A stretch of 64,000 bases of DNA from contig JACRER010000086.1 of NCBI GenBank assembly GCA_016234365.1, positions 41,989 to 105,988 of the forward strand, written 5' to 3'. The notes under the pieces are model-generated. The model saw only the letters and a program-made list of their open reading frames with translations, was not told where the DNA came from and searched no databases. Source of the stretch: Elusimicrobiota bacterium. Lineage in GTDB: Bacteria > Elusimicrobiota > Elusimicrobia > Elusimicrobiales > UBA9959. Numbering within the stretch: position 1 is the stretch's first letter; every line of letters starts with the position of its first letter. Made by a program: the position numbers and the translations under genes. This document shows, piece by piece, positions 16,977 through 25,449 of the stretch.

Positions 16977-18549
16977 CCGTGCTCGGTCCGAACTCCGGCT
17001 GCTGCGGCAGCATCTCCTGCAATTGCCCGGGCCTGATGTTGAAGAACTCCGGCAGGTTCAGGGAGAACCTGTCCTTGTCGCGCAGCTGCGTCAGGATCAC
17101 CGGGGGGGAATCTTCTCCCTTCTCGTTTATATGCGTCAGGACTATGTCGGTCCTGTCGTGATGCGACTTGGAAGCGAAGGCCAGCCAGCGCCCGTTTGGC
17201 GACCAGCTGTGCCAGGAGTCGGCGCGGGGGCCGTTGCACGAAAGTTTTCGCGCCGTCCCGCCCGCGGCGGGGACCAGGTAAAGGTCGCTGTCGTCTCGGA
17301 TCAGCATGGACCCGTTGGCGCTGACGTTGAACGCCACCCATTTGCCGTCGGGAGAGATGCGGGGCGCGTAGTTGCTCATGCCGTTGCCGCCGGCCCCGCG
17401 CAAAAGCTCGGGTTTTCCGCCCCGGCCGTTGTTGAAAGGTATGCGGTAAATGTCGTAGCGGAAAGGGTATATCTTGTCCAGTTCGCGCCAGCCCAGTTTC
17501 CGCGGGTCCTCTTTCCATTCGCCGGCCAGTTTTGCGCGCGCCATTTCCCGCAGCGGTTCGGGTATCGGCCCGCCGAAAAAATAAATATATTTGCCGTCGG
17601 GGCTCCAGGAAAAGGGGACGTGGAGAAAATTCTCGTCGTCGCCGCCCGGCAGCGTCCGGATCTCCGGGGAGTCGGTCGCGCGGTATTTTATCACCCCGCG
17701 GATCTGAAAGGTGTACTGCATCATGTCGGTGCAGAGCGTGTGCAGCAGCGTCATTCCGCCGGCGCTGGTGGCCACGAACCTGCCGTCGGGTGAAATGGCC
17801 GAGGCGTTGGCCTGTTCCGGGGTGACGCGCTTCCAGGGGTTGTAGCCGTTCCAGCTGAAGATCTGTTCGGGGGTTATTTTGACGCTGCGGCCCGGGTCCC
17901 TCATCAGGAGGTAACTTCCCTTGTCCCTGTCCACCACGTTGAATTCAAAGCCGATGGTGCGGCCGTTCAGCGAGATGGCGTGGCAGTTGAAGCAGCGGTG
18001 CTGCTCCTTCATTACCGTGACCGGCGGTTCATAGGAGGAAAGCCAGGCCAGCCGCCATTTGACGAGGTGATACTGGTCCATCTCAGGGAAACCCGGGCCG
18101 GGGGGGACGACCCTGTAGAAGATAGGGGCTCCTACGGGGTCCTCCGAAATAGAGAAGCTGGCGCGCGCGGATGCCGCGCCGCCGCCCGCCGTTTTGGGCC
18201 GGACCTCGAAGACGGCCTTGCGCTGCGCGGCGGATCTTTTAAGGTCGTTCCACAGCGCTTCCGGGGGCGTCCAGGCGCTTTTCTGGGAACGCGTAGTGAA
18301 GGTGCCGGTGGAGCCGGCGACGGAAATGGTTAGCTCCCATTCTCCGCTTTCCGGAGCGGGGCCCTGCCAGCGGAATTCCGGGGAGCGCATATCCGGGGGG
18401 TACAGCGTTCCGTCGTACGGGTAAAGTATTTCCGGAGGCGGGGGCGGAGCTACCGGGGACAGCGACAGCCACCCCGGCTTTGCGTTGAAGAGGAAAATTA
18501 TAGCGGCGGCCAGAACGGCGCCGCAGGCGATCATCAGCTTATCTTTCAT
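16972..18549 (-). CDS. Membrane-anchored TolB/PD40-like beta-propeller with c-type heme motif
   Basis: 525 residues from the ATG at 18549. An N-terminal hydrophobic segment (residues 5-24) acts as a signal or anchor, followed by a proline-rich linker (VAPPPPPE). Residues about 40-140 look like an Ig-like or jelly-roll domain. A CxxCH c-type heme attachment motif is at C186-C189-H190 (RCFNCHAIS). The rest is a PD40/WD40-like propeller with repeated signatures ISPDGRF, WSPDGKYI, ISPDGKWV and WSPNGRWL. It is probably periplasmic. The heme motif suggests electron transfer or redox sensing, but I cannot identify a distal ligand. It is convergent with the methyltransferase; the upstream divergent space carries its promoter. 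Confidence 0.82.
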   Translation of the reverse strand: MKDKLMIACGAVLAAAIIFLFNAKPGWLSLSPVAPPPPPEILYPYDGTLYPPDMRSPEFRWQGPAPESGEWELTISVAGSTGTFTTRSQKSAWTPPEALWNDLKRSAAQRKAVFEVRPKTAGGGAASARASFSISEDPVGAPIFYRVVPPGPGFPEMDQYHLVKWRLAWLSSYEPPVTVMKEQHRCFNCHAISLNGRTIGFEFNVVDRDKGSYLLMRDPGRSVKITPEQIFSWNGYNPWKRVTPEQANASAISPDGRFVATSAGGMTLLHTLCTDMMQYTFQIRGVIKYRATDSPEIRTLPGGDDENFLHVPFSWSPDGKYIYFFGGPIPEPLREMARAKLAGEWKEDPRKLGWRELDKIYPFRYDIYRIPFNNGRGGKPELLRGAGGNGMSNYAPRISPDGKWVAFNVSANGSMLIRDDSDLYLVPAAGGTARKLSCNGPRADSWHSWSPNGRWLAFASKSHHDRTDIVLTHINEKGEDSPPVILTQLRDKDRFSLNLPEFFNIRPGQLQEMLPQQPEFGPSTE

Positions 18550-18556
18550 ATCTGGA

Positions 18557-18565
18557 ATATTAGCA
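18557..18565 (-). promoter_or_regulatory. Extended -10 box for the beta-propeller gene
   Basis: TGCTAATAT on the minus strand. The hexamer ends 7 nt before the ATG at 18549. There is no Shine-Dalgarno sequence in between, consistent with a leaderless message. Confidence 0.45.
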
Positions 18566-18595
18566 AATTGGATATTTCCGCCGGTCCGGCCTGGG

Positions 18596-19636
18596 CTACT
18601 TTCCGGCCTGGGCGCGGATCGCCGTACCGAGGGCGGCAAGCAAGCGCAGGGGGGCCAGGCGCAGCAGCAGGCGCGGCAGCGCGTAGCGCGCCTGTTCCGG
18701 GTCCGGCCCTTCGTGCGCGAGGTTCAGGCGGTCCCGGTAGAAATAGTTTATCTTTTCTTCCCTGCCGCCCCATTTGGCTTTATGGGCGCAGACTCCGGAC
18801 CCTGCGCGGGTCCGCATAAAATCGTAGGCCCGGAAGCCTTCGGCGCAGGCCAGGCGGATGGTCTCATCGAACAGCTTCACCTTGGGGAAGAAGGTTTCGA
18901 ATTCCGGCAGCCCGGCGTTCACGTCTGCCCGAAAAACGCCCCCTCCGGCCAGCGCGAACAGCAGCGCAGCGTCGCGCCCGCCCACCGAGGCGACGAAAAG
19001 CCTGCCCAGGCCGGCGGCCATCAGCCGGTTGAAATGGCCGGCAGGCAGCGGAGGGGAACCGAACCGGCGCATCTGCCGCAGGTAGATCCCGTAAACCCCG
19101 CTGAAGGCCTCCGGGGAGGTCTCTTCGCGCACGGCCACGGTCTTGTCGGCCTTGCGCAGGTTCTTTATAAGGTTGGTGTCGAAGCGCCCGCGCAGTTCGG
19201 GGTAGGGGCGCGTGGTGTCCAGGATGAAGCGCAGGTAGGGCGAGGTCTCCCGGAAATGCGCGTTCCCGGCCAGCAGGCCCGCGCCGTGCAGTTCCGCGGC
19301 GGCGGCGCCGGTTTCGGCGGCCAGGGAGTCCAGCGCCGCGGCCAGCGCGGCGGCAAGTTCCGCGCGTTCGGCCGCGGAGAATTCCACTCCGGGGCCCGCC
19401 CAGAGCCCGGCCTCGTCGGAGAAGGGCATGGAGACTATCCGCCGGCCGAAAAATACCGAGCGCAGCGCCGCGCAGGCGAACCCGCCCGCGGGCTCGCCAT
19501 TCCTCTTTATAAGGAAAAGCCGCAAGTCCTGGCCGTAAACCTCCGCGCAAAGCCGCAGCCACTCCTGGGAGCAGGAGTATGGAGCTGCGGAGAGTAGCTC
19601 CGCCGGCAGCGTTTTAGCGGGCTCCAGTTCTATCAC
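18596..19636 (-). CDS. FemAB/GNAT-like acyl- or aminoacyltransferase
   Basis: 346 residues from a GTG at 19636 that overlaps the stop of the epimerase gene (GTGA). A longer frame upstream is wholly inside that gene and was rejected. The protein has the paired GNAT fold of FemAB-like proteins: an N-terminal half with YSCSQEWL and SMPFSDEAG, a central NLIKNLRKADK segment, and a C-terminal half with LFALAGGGVF and AYDFMRTRAGSG. Relatives transfer amino acids or acyl groups to cell-wall or surface-polymer precursors. Here it sits in a minus-strand unit with an epimerase and a B12-type radical SAM protein. The acceptor is unknown. Confidence 0.75.
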   Translation of the reverse strand: MIELEPAKTLPAELLSAAPYSCSQEWLRLCAEVYGQDLRLFLIKRNGEPAGGFACAALRSVFFGRRIVSMPFSDEAGLWAGPGVEFSAAERAELAAALAAALDSLAAETGAAAAELHGAGLLAGNAHFRETSPYLRFILDTTRPYPELRGRFDTNLIKNLRKADKTVAVREETSPEAFSGVYGIYLRQMRRFGSPPLPAGHFNRLMAAGLGRLFVASVGGRDAALLFALAGGGVFRADVNAGLPEFETFFPKVKLFDETIRLACAEGFRAYDFMRTRAGSGVCAHKAKWGGREEKINYFYRDRLNLAHEGPDPEQARYALPRLLLRLAPLRLLAALGTAIRAQAGK

Positions 19637-20622
19637 GCGGTCTCCCGCAGTTCGGCCGCAAGGGCCTCGGGGGTGGAAAGCCGCGGGCTCCAGCCGAGCG
19701 CGCAAAGGCTGGTGGTGTCGTGCCCCCAGTTCGCCACGGCTTCGCGGAAAGAGCCGGGTTCCGCAAGGAAGCCCGCGGCCGGCAGCCAGAGCCCGGCGGG
19801 CCGCATCGCGGGGCCAGCGAGGAACGCCGCCAGCGCCAGCGGCCACTCTGGAACTTTCAATATCTTCGCTTTCACCCCGAGGGCTTCGGACGACATGCGG
19901 GCCAGGTCGTTCCAGGTGCGCGGGCCTTCGCTTACCGTGTAAGCGGCCCGGTCTTCTCCAGACTCCGCCAGCCGCAACAGCGCGTCTACCAGGCTTTCAA
20001 CCCAGCAGACGGAAAGAGTGTTGTTGCCGCGGCCCGGCACGGGTACCAGCCCGGAGCGCACCGCGGAGAAAAATTTGTTCCAATTGGGAGAATCCTTGCC
20101 GTAGATCATCGCGGGGCGCGCTATCACCAGCCGGCAGGAAGAACCAGGGGGGATGCCCTGCATGACGGCTGTTTCTGAATCGAGTTTCGACCTGCCATAG
20201 AGCGTCATCGGACGGCAGGGGTCGGTCTCGCGCAGCGAGACCCCCGGGCCCTGGGCGGCGATGCTGCTGAGGTGCAGGAAAAGTTTCGCGCCGGCGGCGG
20301 CCGCGGCGCTCGCGGCGTTGCGCGCGCCGTCGCGGTTTACCGCTTCGAGCGTTTTTAAGAATTCGCGGCGCGAGATAATGGCGCCGCGCGGGCGAACGAG
20401 CGCGGCGCAATGCAGGACGGCCGAAATGCCTTTTGCGGCCGGCTCCAGGGAGGCCGGCTCCAGCAGGTCGCCGCGGACTATTTCGGCGCCTGAAAGTTCA
20501 GCGGGAACGGGAGAGAAATGGCGCAGCAGGCAGCGAACTTCCGCCCCGCTTTTGAGCAGCCTGGCGGACAGCCGTTTGCCTATGAAACCGGCGGCGCCGG
20601 TAATGAGGATCTTGCCTTTCAC
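19633..20622 (-). CDS. NAD-dependent epimerase/dehydratase (extended SDR)
   Basis: 329 residues from a GTG at 20622 that overlaps the radical SAM stop (GTGA). An N-terminal Rossmann glycine motif TGAAGFIG (residues 8-15), DLLEPASL, and the active-site YxxxK (LYGRSK) mark an extended short-chain dehydrogenase/reductase. These act on nucleotide sugars, sterol-like or other hydroxyl substrates. The C-terminal third is hydrophobic and less conserved. It is coupled to the FemAB-like gene downstream and the radical SAM gene upstream, which suggests a shared pathway. The exact reaction is not readable. Confidence 0.88.
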   Translation of the reverse strand: MKGKILITGAAGFIGKRLSARLLKSGAEVRCLLRHFSPVPAELSGAEIVRGDLLEPASLEPAAKGISAVLHCAALVRPRGAIISRREFLKTLEAVNRDGARNAASAAAAAGAKLFLHLSSIAAQGPGVSLRETDPCRPMTLYGRSKLDSETAVMQGIPPGSSCRLVIARPAMIYGKDSPNWNKFFSAVRSGLVPVPGRGNNTLSVCWVESLVDALLRLAESGEDRAAYTVSEGPRTWNDLARMSSEALGVKAKILKVPEWPLALAAFLAGPAMRPAGLWLPAAGFLAEPGSFREAVANWGHDTTSLCALGWSPRLSTPEALAAELRETA

Positions 20623-22052
20623 CTACCGGTTATTTTAGCAAGAATGAAGCGGAGGTAGAGACGGACGAAGCGGAGCGTATGGAAGTCCCTGCGCGGGCGG
20701 CTGAGCAGGCGGGAAAGCACGCGCAGCGGCAGGCCGGCGCCAAAGGCGAAAAGCGCCGGGCGCGCCGCCAGGAACCGGCGGCTGAAGGCCGGCAGGCGGG
20801 GCAGCAAAGTCAGCAGCGAGGCCCAGGCGCGCTGGCGCCGGGGCGGCAGCGGCGAGTAACCCGCCGGGCGCATCAGGCCGCCGGGGGCCGGCTTGGCCGG
20901 CCCGGCGGCCCCGGCCAGCGGCGTACCGGGATAGAGGCGCAGGTAGAAAACCTCGTTGTGGTCCGGGGAGTTGTCCGCGTAGAAGGCGGCCAGTTCCGCC
21001 AGTTCCGCCTCGCTTTCGTCGGGCAGGTCCAGGATATTGTCGCAGGTGACGTAGACGCCGGCTTCTTTCAGCGCCTTTATGGCGGCGGCGATGTCCGCGT
21101 TGGCGGCGCGCCGCCCCAGCAGGTCTGCGCGCTTACCCTCGTCGAAGCGCTGCACTCCCAGCTGCACTTTAAAGCAGCCCGCCGCGGCCAGGCGGGACGC
21201 GTAAGAGGCCAGGCGCGAGTCCGGAAAGACAAAACAGGAGAACGGCAGGGCGGCCGCTTCGGCGTAGAGCGGCAGGAAGCGGTCCAGCCAGTCATAGCCG
21301 GAGTTAAAAACCTCGTCCGTGAAGTGGACGAAGTTCGCGCCCGCGTCCCGGGCGGCGGCCAGTTCGGCGGCGGTGTTCTCCGGCGAACGGCGGCGCAGGC
21401 AGGGCACGCCGGAGGCGCGGTGAAGTTCCCGGTAGACCGCGTTGCAGCAGTAGGAGCAGGCGTGCGGGCAGCCGCGCGAGGAGGAAACGAGGTAGCCGCA
21501 AGAGAAGACCGGCGCCGCGGCGGAGAACAGGGCTTTGTCGGGACGCGGCAGGGCGTCCAGGTCCGCGGGCGGCACCGGCGGCGGGCCTTTGACTATGGCG
21601 CCGTTGCGCTTTGCCCAGACGCCGGCCGGCGGCGGGCCCTCCGGCGCGGCCAGCAGCGCCGGCAGCGCCAGGTCGCCCTCGCCGAGGCAGACAAAATCCA
21701 CGCAGTCTTGCGAGAGGGTGGCTTCCGGGGCGGAGGACGGATGGATGCCGCCGAAGATGGTGCGGGCGCCGGTGCGGCGCTTCAGTTCCCGGGCCATCCC
21801 CAGGGCCCAGGGCAGCGTGTCGGTAAAAACTGAAAAGGCGACAAAGTCGGGGCGAAACGCTTCGGCCTGCCGCAGCGCGCCGGCGCGGAAGCTGAAGAGG
21901 CGGGCCAACGCCGGCACGCGCCAGAACCCTGCCTCGTCGAAAAGGCACGGGTCTATGACCAGGCGCACTTCGTGGCCGGCCGCCTTCAGGGCCGCGGAAA
22001 GGTACTCTATCCCCAGGCTTTCGTAGCCGTTATGTACGAACAATACTTTCAT
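20619..22052 (-). CDS. B12-binding-type radical SAM protein
   Basis: 477 residues from the ATG at 22052, where the typical MKVLFVHNGYESLGIEYLS begins; a longer in-frame extension runs through an inverted repeat and was rejected. The cobalamin-binding-like domain is at residues 1-150 (FGGIHPSSAP, GEGDLAL). The radical SAM core has C195, C199 and C202 (CPHACSYC) with an extra adjacent cysteine at 203. Its N-terminal motif (ESLGIEYLSAALKA) nearly matches the first module of the dual radical SAM protein, so they are paralogues. It is the first gene of the unit ending with the FemAB-like gene. Confidence 0.9.
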   Translation of the reverse strand: MKVLFVHNGYESLGIEYLSAALKAAGHEVRLVIDPCLFDEAGFWRVPALARLFSFRAGALRQAEAFRPDFVAFSVFTDTLPWALGMARELKRRTGARTIFGGIHPSSAPEATLSQDCVDFVCLGEGDLALPALLAAPEGPPPAGVWAKRNGAIVKGPPPVPPADLDALPRPDKALFSAAAPVFSCGYLVSSSRGCPHACSYCCNAVYRELHRASGVPCLRRRSPENTAAELAAARDAGANFVHFTDEVFNSGYDWLDRFLPLYAEAAALPFSCFVFPDSRLASYASRLAAAGCFKVQLGVQRFDEGKRADLLGRRAANADIAAAIKALKEAGVYVTCDNILDLPDESEAELAELAAFYADNSPDHNEVFYLRLYPGTPLAGAAGPAKPAPGGLMRPAGYSPLPPRRQRAWASLLTLLPRLPAFSRRFLAARPALFAFGAGLPLRVLSRLLSRPRRDFHTLRFVRLYLRFILAKITGR

Positions 22053-22062
22053 GAAAACTTTA

Positions 22063-22195
22063 CCGGGCCGGCGAGGGTATGGGTTCGGCGGGGCGGCGGA
22101 GGCCTGAGCTTGCGTAAGCGCGAAGGCCGAGCATGGGCGGCGGCAACGGTGTTGCCGACCGCGTACCCGCCGGGCCCATACCCTCGCCGGCCCGG
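22063..22195. repeat. Structured 133-bp inverted-repeat element
   Basis: A perfect 21-bp inverted repeat (arms 22063-22083 and 22175-22195) extends with two G-T wobbles to a 30-bp stem (22063-22092 with 22166-22195). A further 4-bp GCGG/CCGC stem follows after a 3-nt bulge. Inside are two hairpins: GGCCT/AGGCC enclosing GCTT-gcgt-AAGC (22101-22128), and CGGCAAC-ggt-GTTGCCG (22141-22157). It lies in the 5' leader of the radical SAM unit, downstream of the FAD oxidoreductase gene. It could be a mobile repeat, an RNA leader or an RNA-processing site. Confidence 0.7.
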
Positions 22196-22201
22196 GGCGC
22201 C

Positions 22202-23533
22202 TTACGCTTGGCTGGCCCTGATAAAATTTTGCACGCGGTCGGCGGCGGCCCAGGAATCCAGCAGGCATTCTTCCGTATCCATGTACGCGTGAGAGCCGGT
22301 CCGGCCGCAGAGAAAAATGTTGGGAAACGCGCCCAGCGCGGCCTTGGCCGCCGCCAGCGGCCTCTCGGCGCCGGCGTAAAGCAGCGGGTAGGCATGCGGC
22401 AGGCGTTCCACCGCCAGCTCCCCCGGCTCGAACTCGCCCGTCAGCCGCCGCGTACCGGGCGCCGCCAGGGCCAGCACCGCCAGTTCGTTGAGGCTCATGC
22501 GCCAGGTGTCGTCGCCCTCGTCACAGAAAAATTCGAACGTCATGGGCAGCCGGCCGTCCGGCGCCAGTTTAGGGCTCCAGTTGGCCAGTTCGCAGGCCCG
22601 CGAAAAGGCCGCGTCCCGGTCCGGGAAGTAGACCCAGTGGTAGGGGGAAAGTTTTTTCCGCTTCAGCGCCGCGAACAGCACTACCAGCGCGCGGTAGCGG
22701 ACCGCCGCCGGGTCGGCGCCAGGCAGCGGCGGCAGCAGGCCCAGCAGCGAACGCAGCGGGATGGCTGAGACCAGCGCCTTGAAATTTACCCGCTCCGTCC
22801 GTCCGAAGTGGGTGAAAACCGCCGCGGCGGGCCGGCCGCCGCTGAAAATTATTTCTTTCGCCGCCGCGCCGGTAAGGATCTCCGCTTTGGATGATGCCGC
22901 CAGGGCGGCCGGCAGTTCCCCTATGCCGTTCTCCGGGTAGAGGAAGCGGCTGACGTTCTCTTTGGAGGAAAGCTTGCCGCCGAAAAGTTCCAGCAGCAGC
23001 GTCTTTACGCTGAAGCCGCCGCCAATGCGGCGTTCGGCCCAGAGGGGGGAGAGTTCGTCCGTGCCCAAGCCCCAGACTTTCCTGGTGTAGTCGCGGAAAT
23101 AGCGGTCGTGCACGCGCGCCCCGAGGCGCGTTTCCAGCCAGTCCTTAAGCGTGGCGGGCTCTCCGGCGGACGGGGCCTTGCGGCCGCGGGAGAAAAGCAC
23201 CGGCGCCGCGTAGAGCAGGCCGTTGAGGAAGGTGGGCGGATAGCGCAGCATCCTGCCGCCGGTGAACACGGCGCTGCTGCGTTTGGGGCGGAGCAGCCGG
23301 GAGTCCTTCAGAAGTTCTTCGGTCCATTCCCTGGCGGAAGTTTTGGAGAAATAAAGACGGTGGCCGCCGAGGTCGTAGGAAAACCGGCCCGCGCGGACCG
23401 TCCGGGACAAGCCGCCGGTTTCGGGAGCCGATTCCAGGACGAGCGTTTTCAGCCCGGCGGCCTGCAGCCGCCCGGCCGCGGCCAGGCCGGAGATACCTCC
23501 GCCCAGGACCAAAACGTCCACGTCGCGTTCCAT
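22202..23533 (-). CDS. FAD-dependent oxidoreductase (amine oxidase / UDP-galactopyranose mutase-like)
   Basis: 443 residues. The N-terminal dinucleotide-binding motif is GGGISG (residues 11-16), with the following ESAPETGGLSRT segment typical of protoporphyrinogen oxidase, phytoene desaturase and UDP-galactopyranose mutase-like flavoproteins. DLGGHRLYFS matches the variant found in polysaccharide biosynthesis clusters. The C-terminal FAD signature is FLCGRTGSHAYMDTEECL. It probably acts in the cytoplasm on a sugar nucleotide or polyprenyl substrate. It lies between argF and the structured repeat and is likely co-oriented with the radical SAM unit. A TAGAAT box lies 7 nt upstream. Confidence 0.82.
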   Translation of the reverse strand: MERDVDVLVLGGGISGLAAAGRLQAAGLKTLVLESAPETGGLSRTVRAGRFSYDLGGHRLYFSKTSAREWTEELLKDSRLLRPKRSSAVFTGGRMLRYPPTFLNGLLYAAPVLFSRGRKAPSAGEPATLKDWLETRLGARVHDRYFRDYTRKVWGLGTDELSPLWAERRIGGGFSVKTLLLELFGGKLSSKENVSRFLYPENGIGELPAALAASSKAEILTGAAAKEIIFSGGRPAAAVFTHFGRTERVNFKALVSAIPLRSLLGLLPPLPGADPAAVRYRALVVLFAALKRKKLSPYHWVYFPDRDAAFSRACELANWSPKLAPDGRLPMTFEFFCDEGDDTWRMSLNELAVLALAAPGTRRLTGEFEPGELAVERLPHAYPLLYAGAERPLAAAKAALGAFPNIFLCGRTGSHAYMDTEECLLDSWAAADRVQNFIRASQA

Positions 23534-23540
23534 TGCCGAT

Positions 23541-23546
23541 ATTCTA
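23541..23546 (-). promoter_or_regulatory. -10 box close to the FAD oxidoreductase start
   Basis: TAGAAT on the minus strand ends 7 nt before the ATG at 23533, with no Shine-Dalgarno sequence between. It lies after the argF terminator, so it marks an independent transcription unit. Confidence 0.45.
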
Positions 23547-23587
23547 CAACTTTATGTCTCGGGCGGTGGCCCCGGGGGGATAAAAAA

Positions 23588-23607
23588 GGCCCCGGTTTCC
23601 CGGGGCC
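23588..23607. terminator. Rho-independent terminator after argF
   Basis: 8-bp GC stem (GGCCCCGG/CCGGGGCC) with a 4-nt loop. On the minus strand it is followed by TTTTTTATC, so it ends argF. The other side also has a T-rich run. Confidence 0.85.
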
Positions 23608-23627
23608 TTTTCTTTTGCGGGGCGAGT

Positions 23628-24632
23628 TCAGGCGCCGAGGGTGGCCACCATGACGGCTTTGATGGTGTGCATGCGGTTCTCGGCCTGGTCGAAGGCGATA
23701 CAGGCGGGGGATTCGAACACGTCCTCCGTGACCTCGATGCCGTTGGTCAACCCGAATTCCTTGGATACCTGCGCGCCCACCTTGGTGTCTGCGTTGTGGA
23801 AGGCCGGCAGGCAGTGCATGAACTTCACGTTCTTGTTGCCGGACTTCTTCATGAGGGCCGGGTTTACCTGGTAGGGCTTGAGCAGCTTGATGCGCTCGGC
23901 CCAGACTTCTTTGGCCTCGCCCATGCTTACCCACACGTCGGTGTGGATGAAGTCCGCGCCCTTGACGGCCGCGGCGGCGTTGGCGGTGATGGTGATGCGG
24001 GCGCCGGAGGTTTTAGCTATCTCCTTGCACTTCTCTATCAGCGCGGCGTCGGGCTGCAGGGCCTTGGGGGCGCCTATGCGCACGTCCATGCCCAGGATGG
24101 AGCCGATGACCAGCAGCGAGCGGCCCATGTTAAAGCGCGCGTCGCCCACGTAGGCGTAGGAGATCTTCTCGAGGGGTTTGGAGCAGTGCTCGGTCATGGT
24201 GAGCACGTCGGCCAGCATCTGGGTGGGGTGCCATTCGTTGGTGAGGCCGTTCCACACGGGGACGCCCGCGTACTTGGCCAGCTCTTCCACTATGGCCTGG
24301 CCGAAGCCGCGGTATTCTATGCCGTCGTACATGCGCCCGAGCACGCGGGCGGTGTCCTTAACGGTCTCTTTAGGGCCCATCTGGGAACCGGAGGGTTCCA
24401 GGTAGGTCACGTGCGCGCCCTGGTCGTGCGCGGCCACTTCAAAGGCGCAGCGGGTGCGGGTGGAGGTCTTTTCGAAAATAAGGGCGATGTTCTTGCCGGT
24501 CAGCTTCTGCTGTTCGGTGCCGGCGTACTTGGCGGCTTTGAGGTCTTTGGAAAGTTTCAGCAGGAACACCAGCTCCTGCTTGGTGAAGTCCAGTTCCTTG
24601 AGAAAATGGCTGTTGCGAAGGTTGAAGCCCAT
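23628..24632 (-). CDS. argF: Ornithine carbamoyltransferase
   Basis: 334 residues, the usual length. It forms citrulline from ornithine and carbamoyl phosphate, or runs in reverse in catabolism. The carbamoyl-phosphate loop STRTR is at residues 57-61. [11 protein letters not shown], the ornithine-binding DVWVSMGE region and the HCLPAFH signature are all present. AAGGAG lies 6 nt upstream of the ATG. It is divergent from the lipoprotein and carbamate kinase genes. No arginine deiminase is seen nearby, so either the biosynthetic or the citrulline-catabolic direction is possible. Confidence 0.96.
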   Translation of the reverse strand: MGFNLRNSHFLKELDFTKQELVFLLKLSKDLKAAKYAGTEQQKLTGKNIALIFEKTSTRTRCAFEVAAHDQGAHVTYLEPSGSQMGPKETVKDTARVLGRMYDGIEYRGFGQAIVEELAKYAGVPVWNGLTNEWHPTQMLADVLTMTEHCSKPLEKISYAYVGDARFNMGRSLLVIGSILGMDVRIGAPKALQPDAALIEKCKEIAKTSGARITITANAAAAVKGADFIHTDVWVSMGEAKEVWAERIKLLKPYQVNPALMKKSGNKNVKFMHCLPAFHNADTKVGAQVSKEFGLTNGIEVTEDVFESPACIAFDQAENRMHTIKAVMVATLGA

Positions 24633-24667
24633 GGCAGTCTCCTTATAAAGTGCAAATTAACACGGAT

Positions 24668-24673
24668 ATTATA
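24668..24673 (-). promoter_or_regulatory. -10 box for argF
   Basis: TATAAT on the minus strand, 35 nt upstream of the argF ATG, followed by a leader with a good AAGGAG ribosome-binding site. The -35 region is poor. Confidence 0.5.
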
Positions 24674-24776
24674 CTCTTTTGGGGCGGGGCAATGGCCAGG
24701 GGGCCGGGCCGGGATTCCCTGCCCGTTTTTTTTATATCATATCCGCATACCCCGGGTCTGCCCGGGTTTATTTTCG

Positions 24777-25448
24777 ATGAAACGCGCCATTCTGATCTTG
24801 CTGCCGCTGCTCACCGCCTGCTCCGCCTATGGGCCGGGCCTGCGCCGCGGCGGCGACACCTACAAGGATTTTTCCGCCCTGCGGGCCGCCAACGTGGAAG
24901 GGAGGGATTACTCCCGCGAAGTTTATTTCCGTGGCTCGCCGGTGGCTGTCTTCGCGCCGCACGGCGGCGACATCGAACCGGCCACCTCGCGCCTTGCGCG
25001 CGTTACCGCCGGCAAAGACTTCAACCTCTATATCTTCAACGGCTGGCTGGGCCGTGACAGCGGCCGGCTGCACGTTACCGCTTCCCATTTCGACGACCCG
25101 GAGGCCGTCTTTATAGCCACTTCCAGCGCTTTAGGCGTTTCCTTTCATGCCCAGGCCGACCGCGGCAGCCGGGTCTGCGTGGGCGGAGCCAACCGGGCCG
25201 CCGCGCAGTTGATGGCCAGGCGCCTGGAGGACGCCGGCTTCGCCGCCGAGACGCCCTGCGCCCGCCTGCCCGGCACTTCGGCCGGCAACATCGTGAACAG
25301 GCCCGTCTACGGCGGCGTGCAGCTGGAGATAACGCTGCGCCTGCTGGCCTCGCTTGAAAAGGACGAGGCCGATCTGGCAAGATTTTCGGAAGCCGTCCGC
25401 ATGGCGGCGCTTGAATTTGTAAGCACAGCACCTAAAGGAGAGCGGTGA
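24777..25448 (+). CDS. Lipoprotein, poly-gamma-glutamate hydrolase family
   Basis: 223 residues from the ATG at 24777; the longer open frame upstream is antisense to argF and was rejected. A lipoprotein signal peptide ends in LLTACS (lipobox cysteine near residue 15). The body follows the zinc-dependent PghP family: YKDFSAL, VFAPHGGDIEP, LYIFNGW, LHVTASHFDDP and GNIVNRPVYGGVQLEI. The family hydrolyses gamma-polyglutamate or acts like a carboxypeptidase. Envelope location is expected. The gene ends 1 nt before carbamate kinase, so the two are probably co-transcribed. The substrate is inferred from the family only. Confidence 0.82.
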   Translation: MKRAILILLPLLTACSAYGPGLRRGGDTYKDFSALRAANVEGRDYSREVYFRGSPVAVFAPHGGDIEPATSRLARVTAGKDFNLYIFNGWLGRDSGRLHVTASHFDDPEAVFIATSSALGVSFHAQADRGSRVCVGGANRAAAQLMARRLEDAGFAAETPCARLPGTSAGNIVNRPVYGGVQLEITLRLLASLEKDEADLARFSEAVRMAALEFVSTAPKGER

Positions 25449-25449
25449 A

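Noticed and set aside
1..22052. Cobalamin riboswitch upstream of the radical SAM genes
   Set aside because: I looked for a B12-box-like leader in the few intergenic gaps. They are too short or hold other structures.
23667..24776. N-terminal extension of the lipoprotein gene
   Set aside because: The in-frame extension is antisense to argF. The lipoprotein signal peptide marks the true start at 24777.
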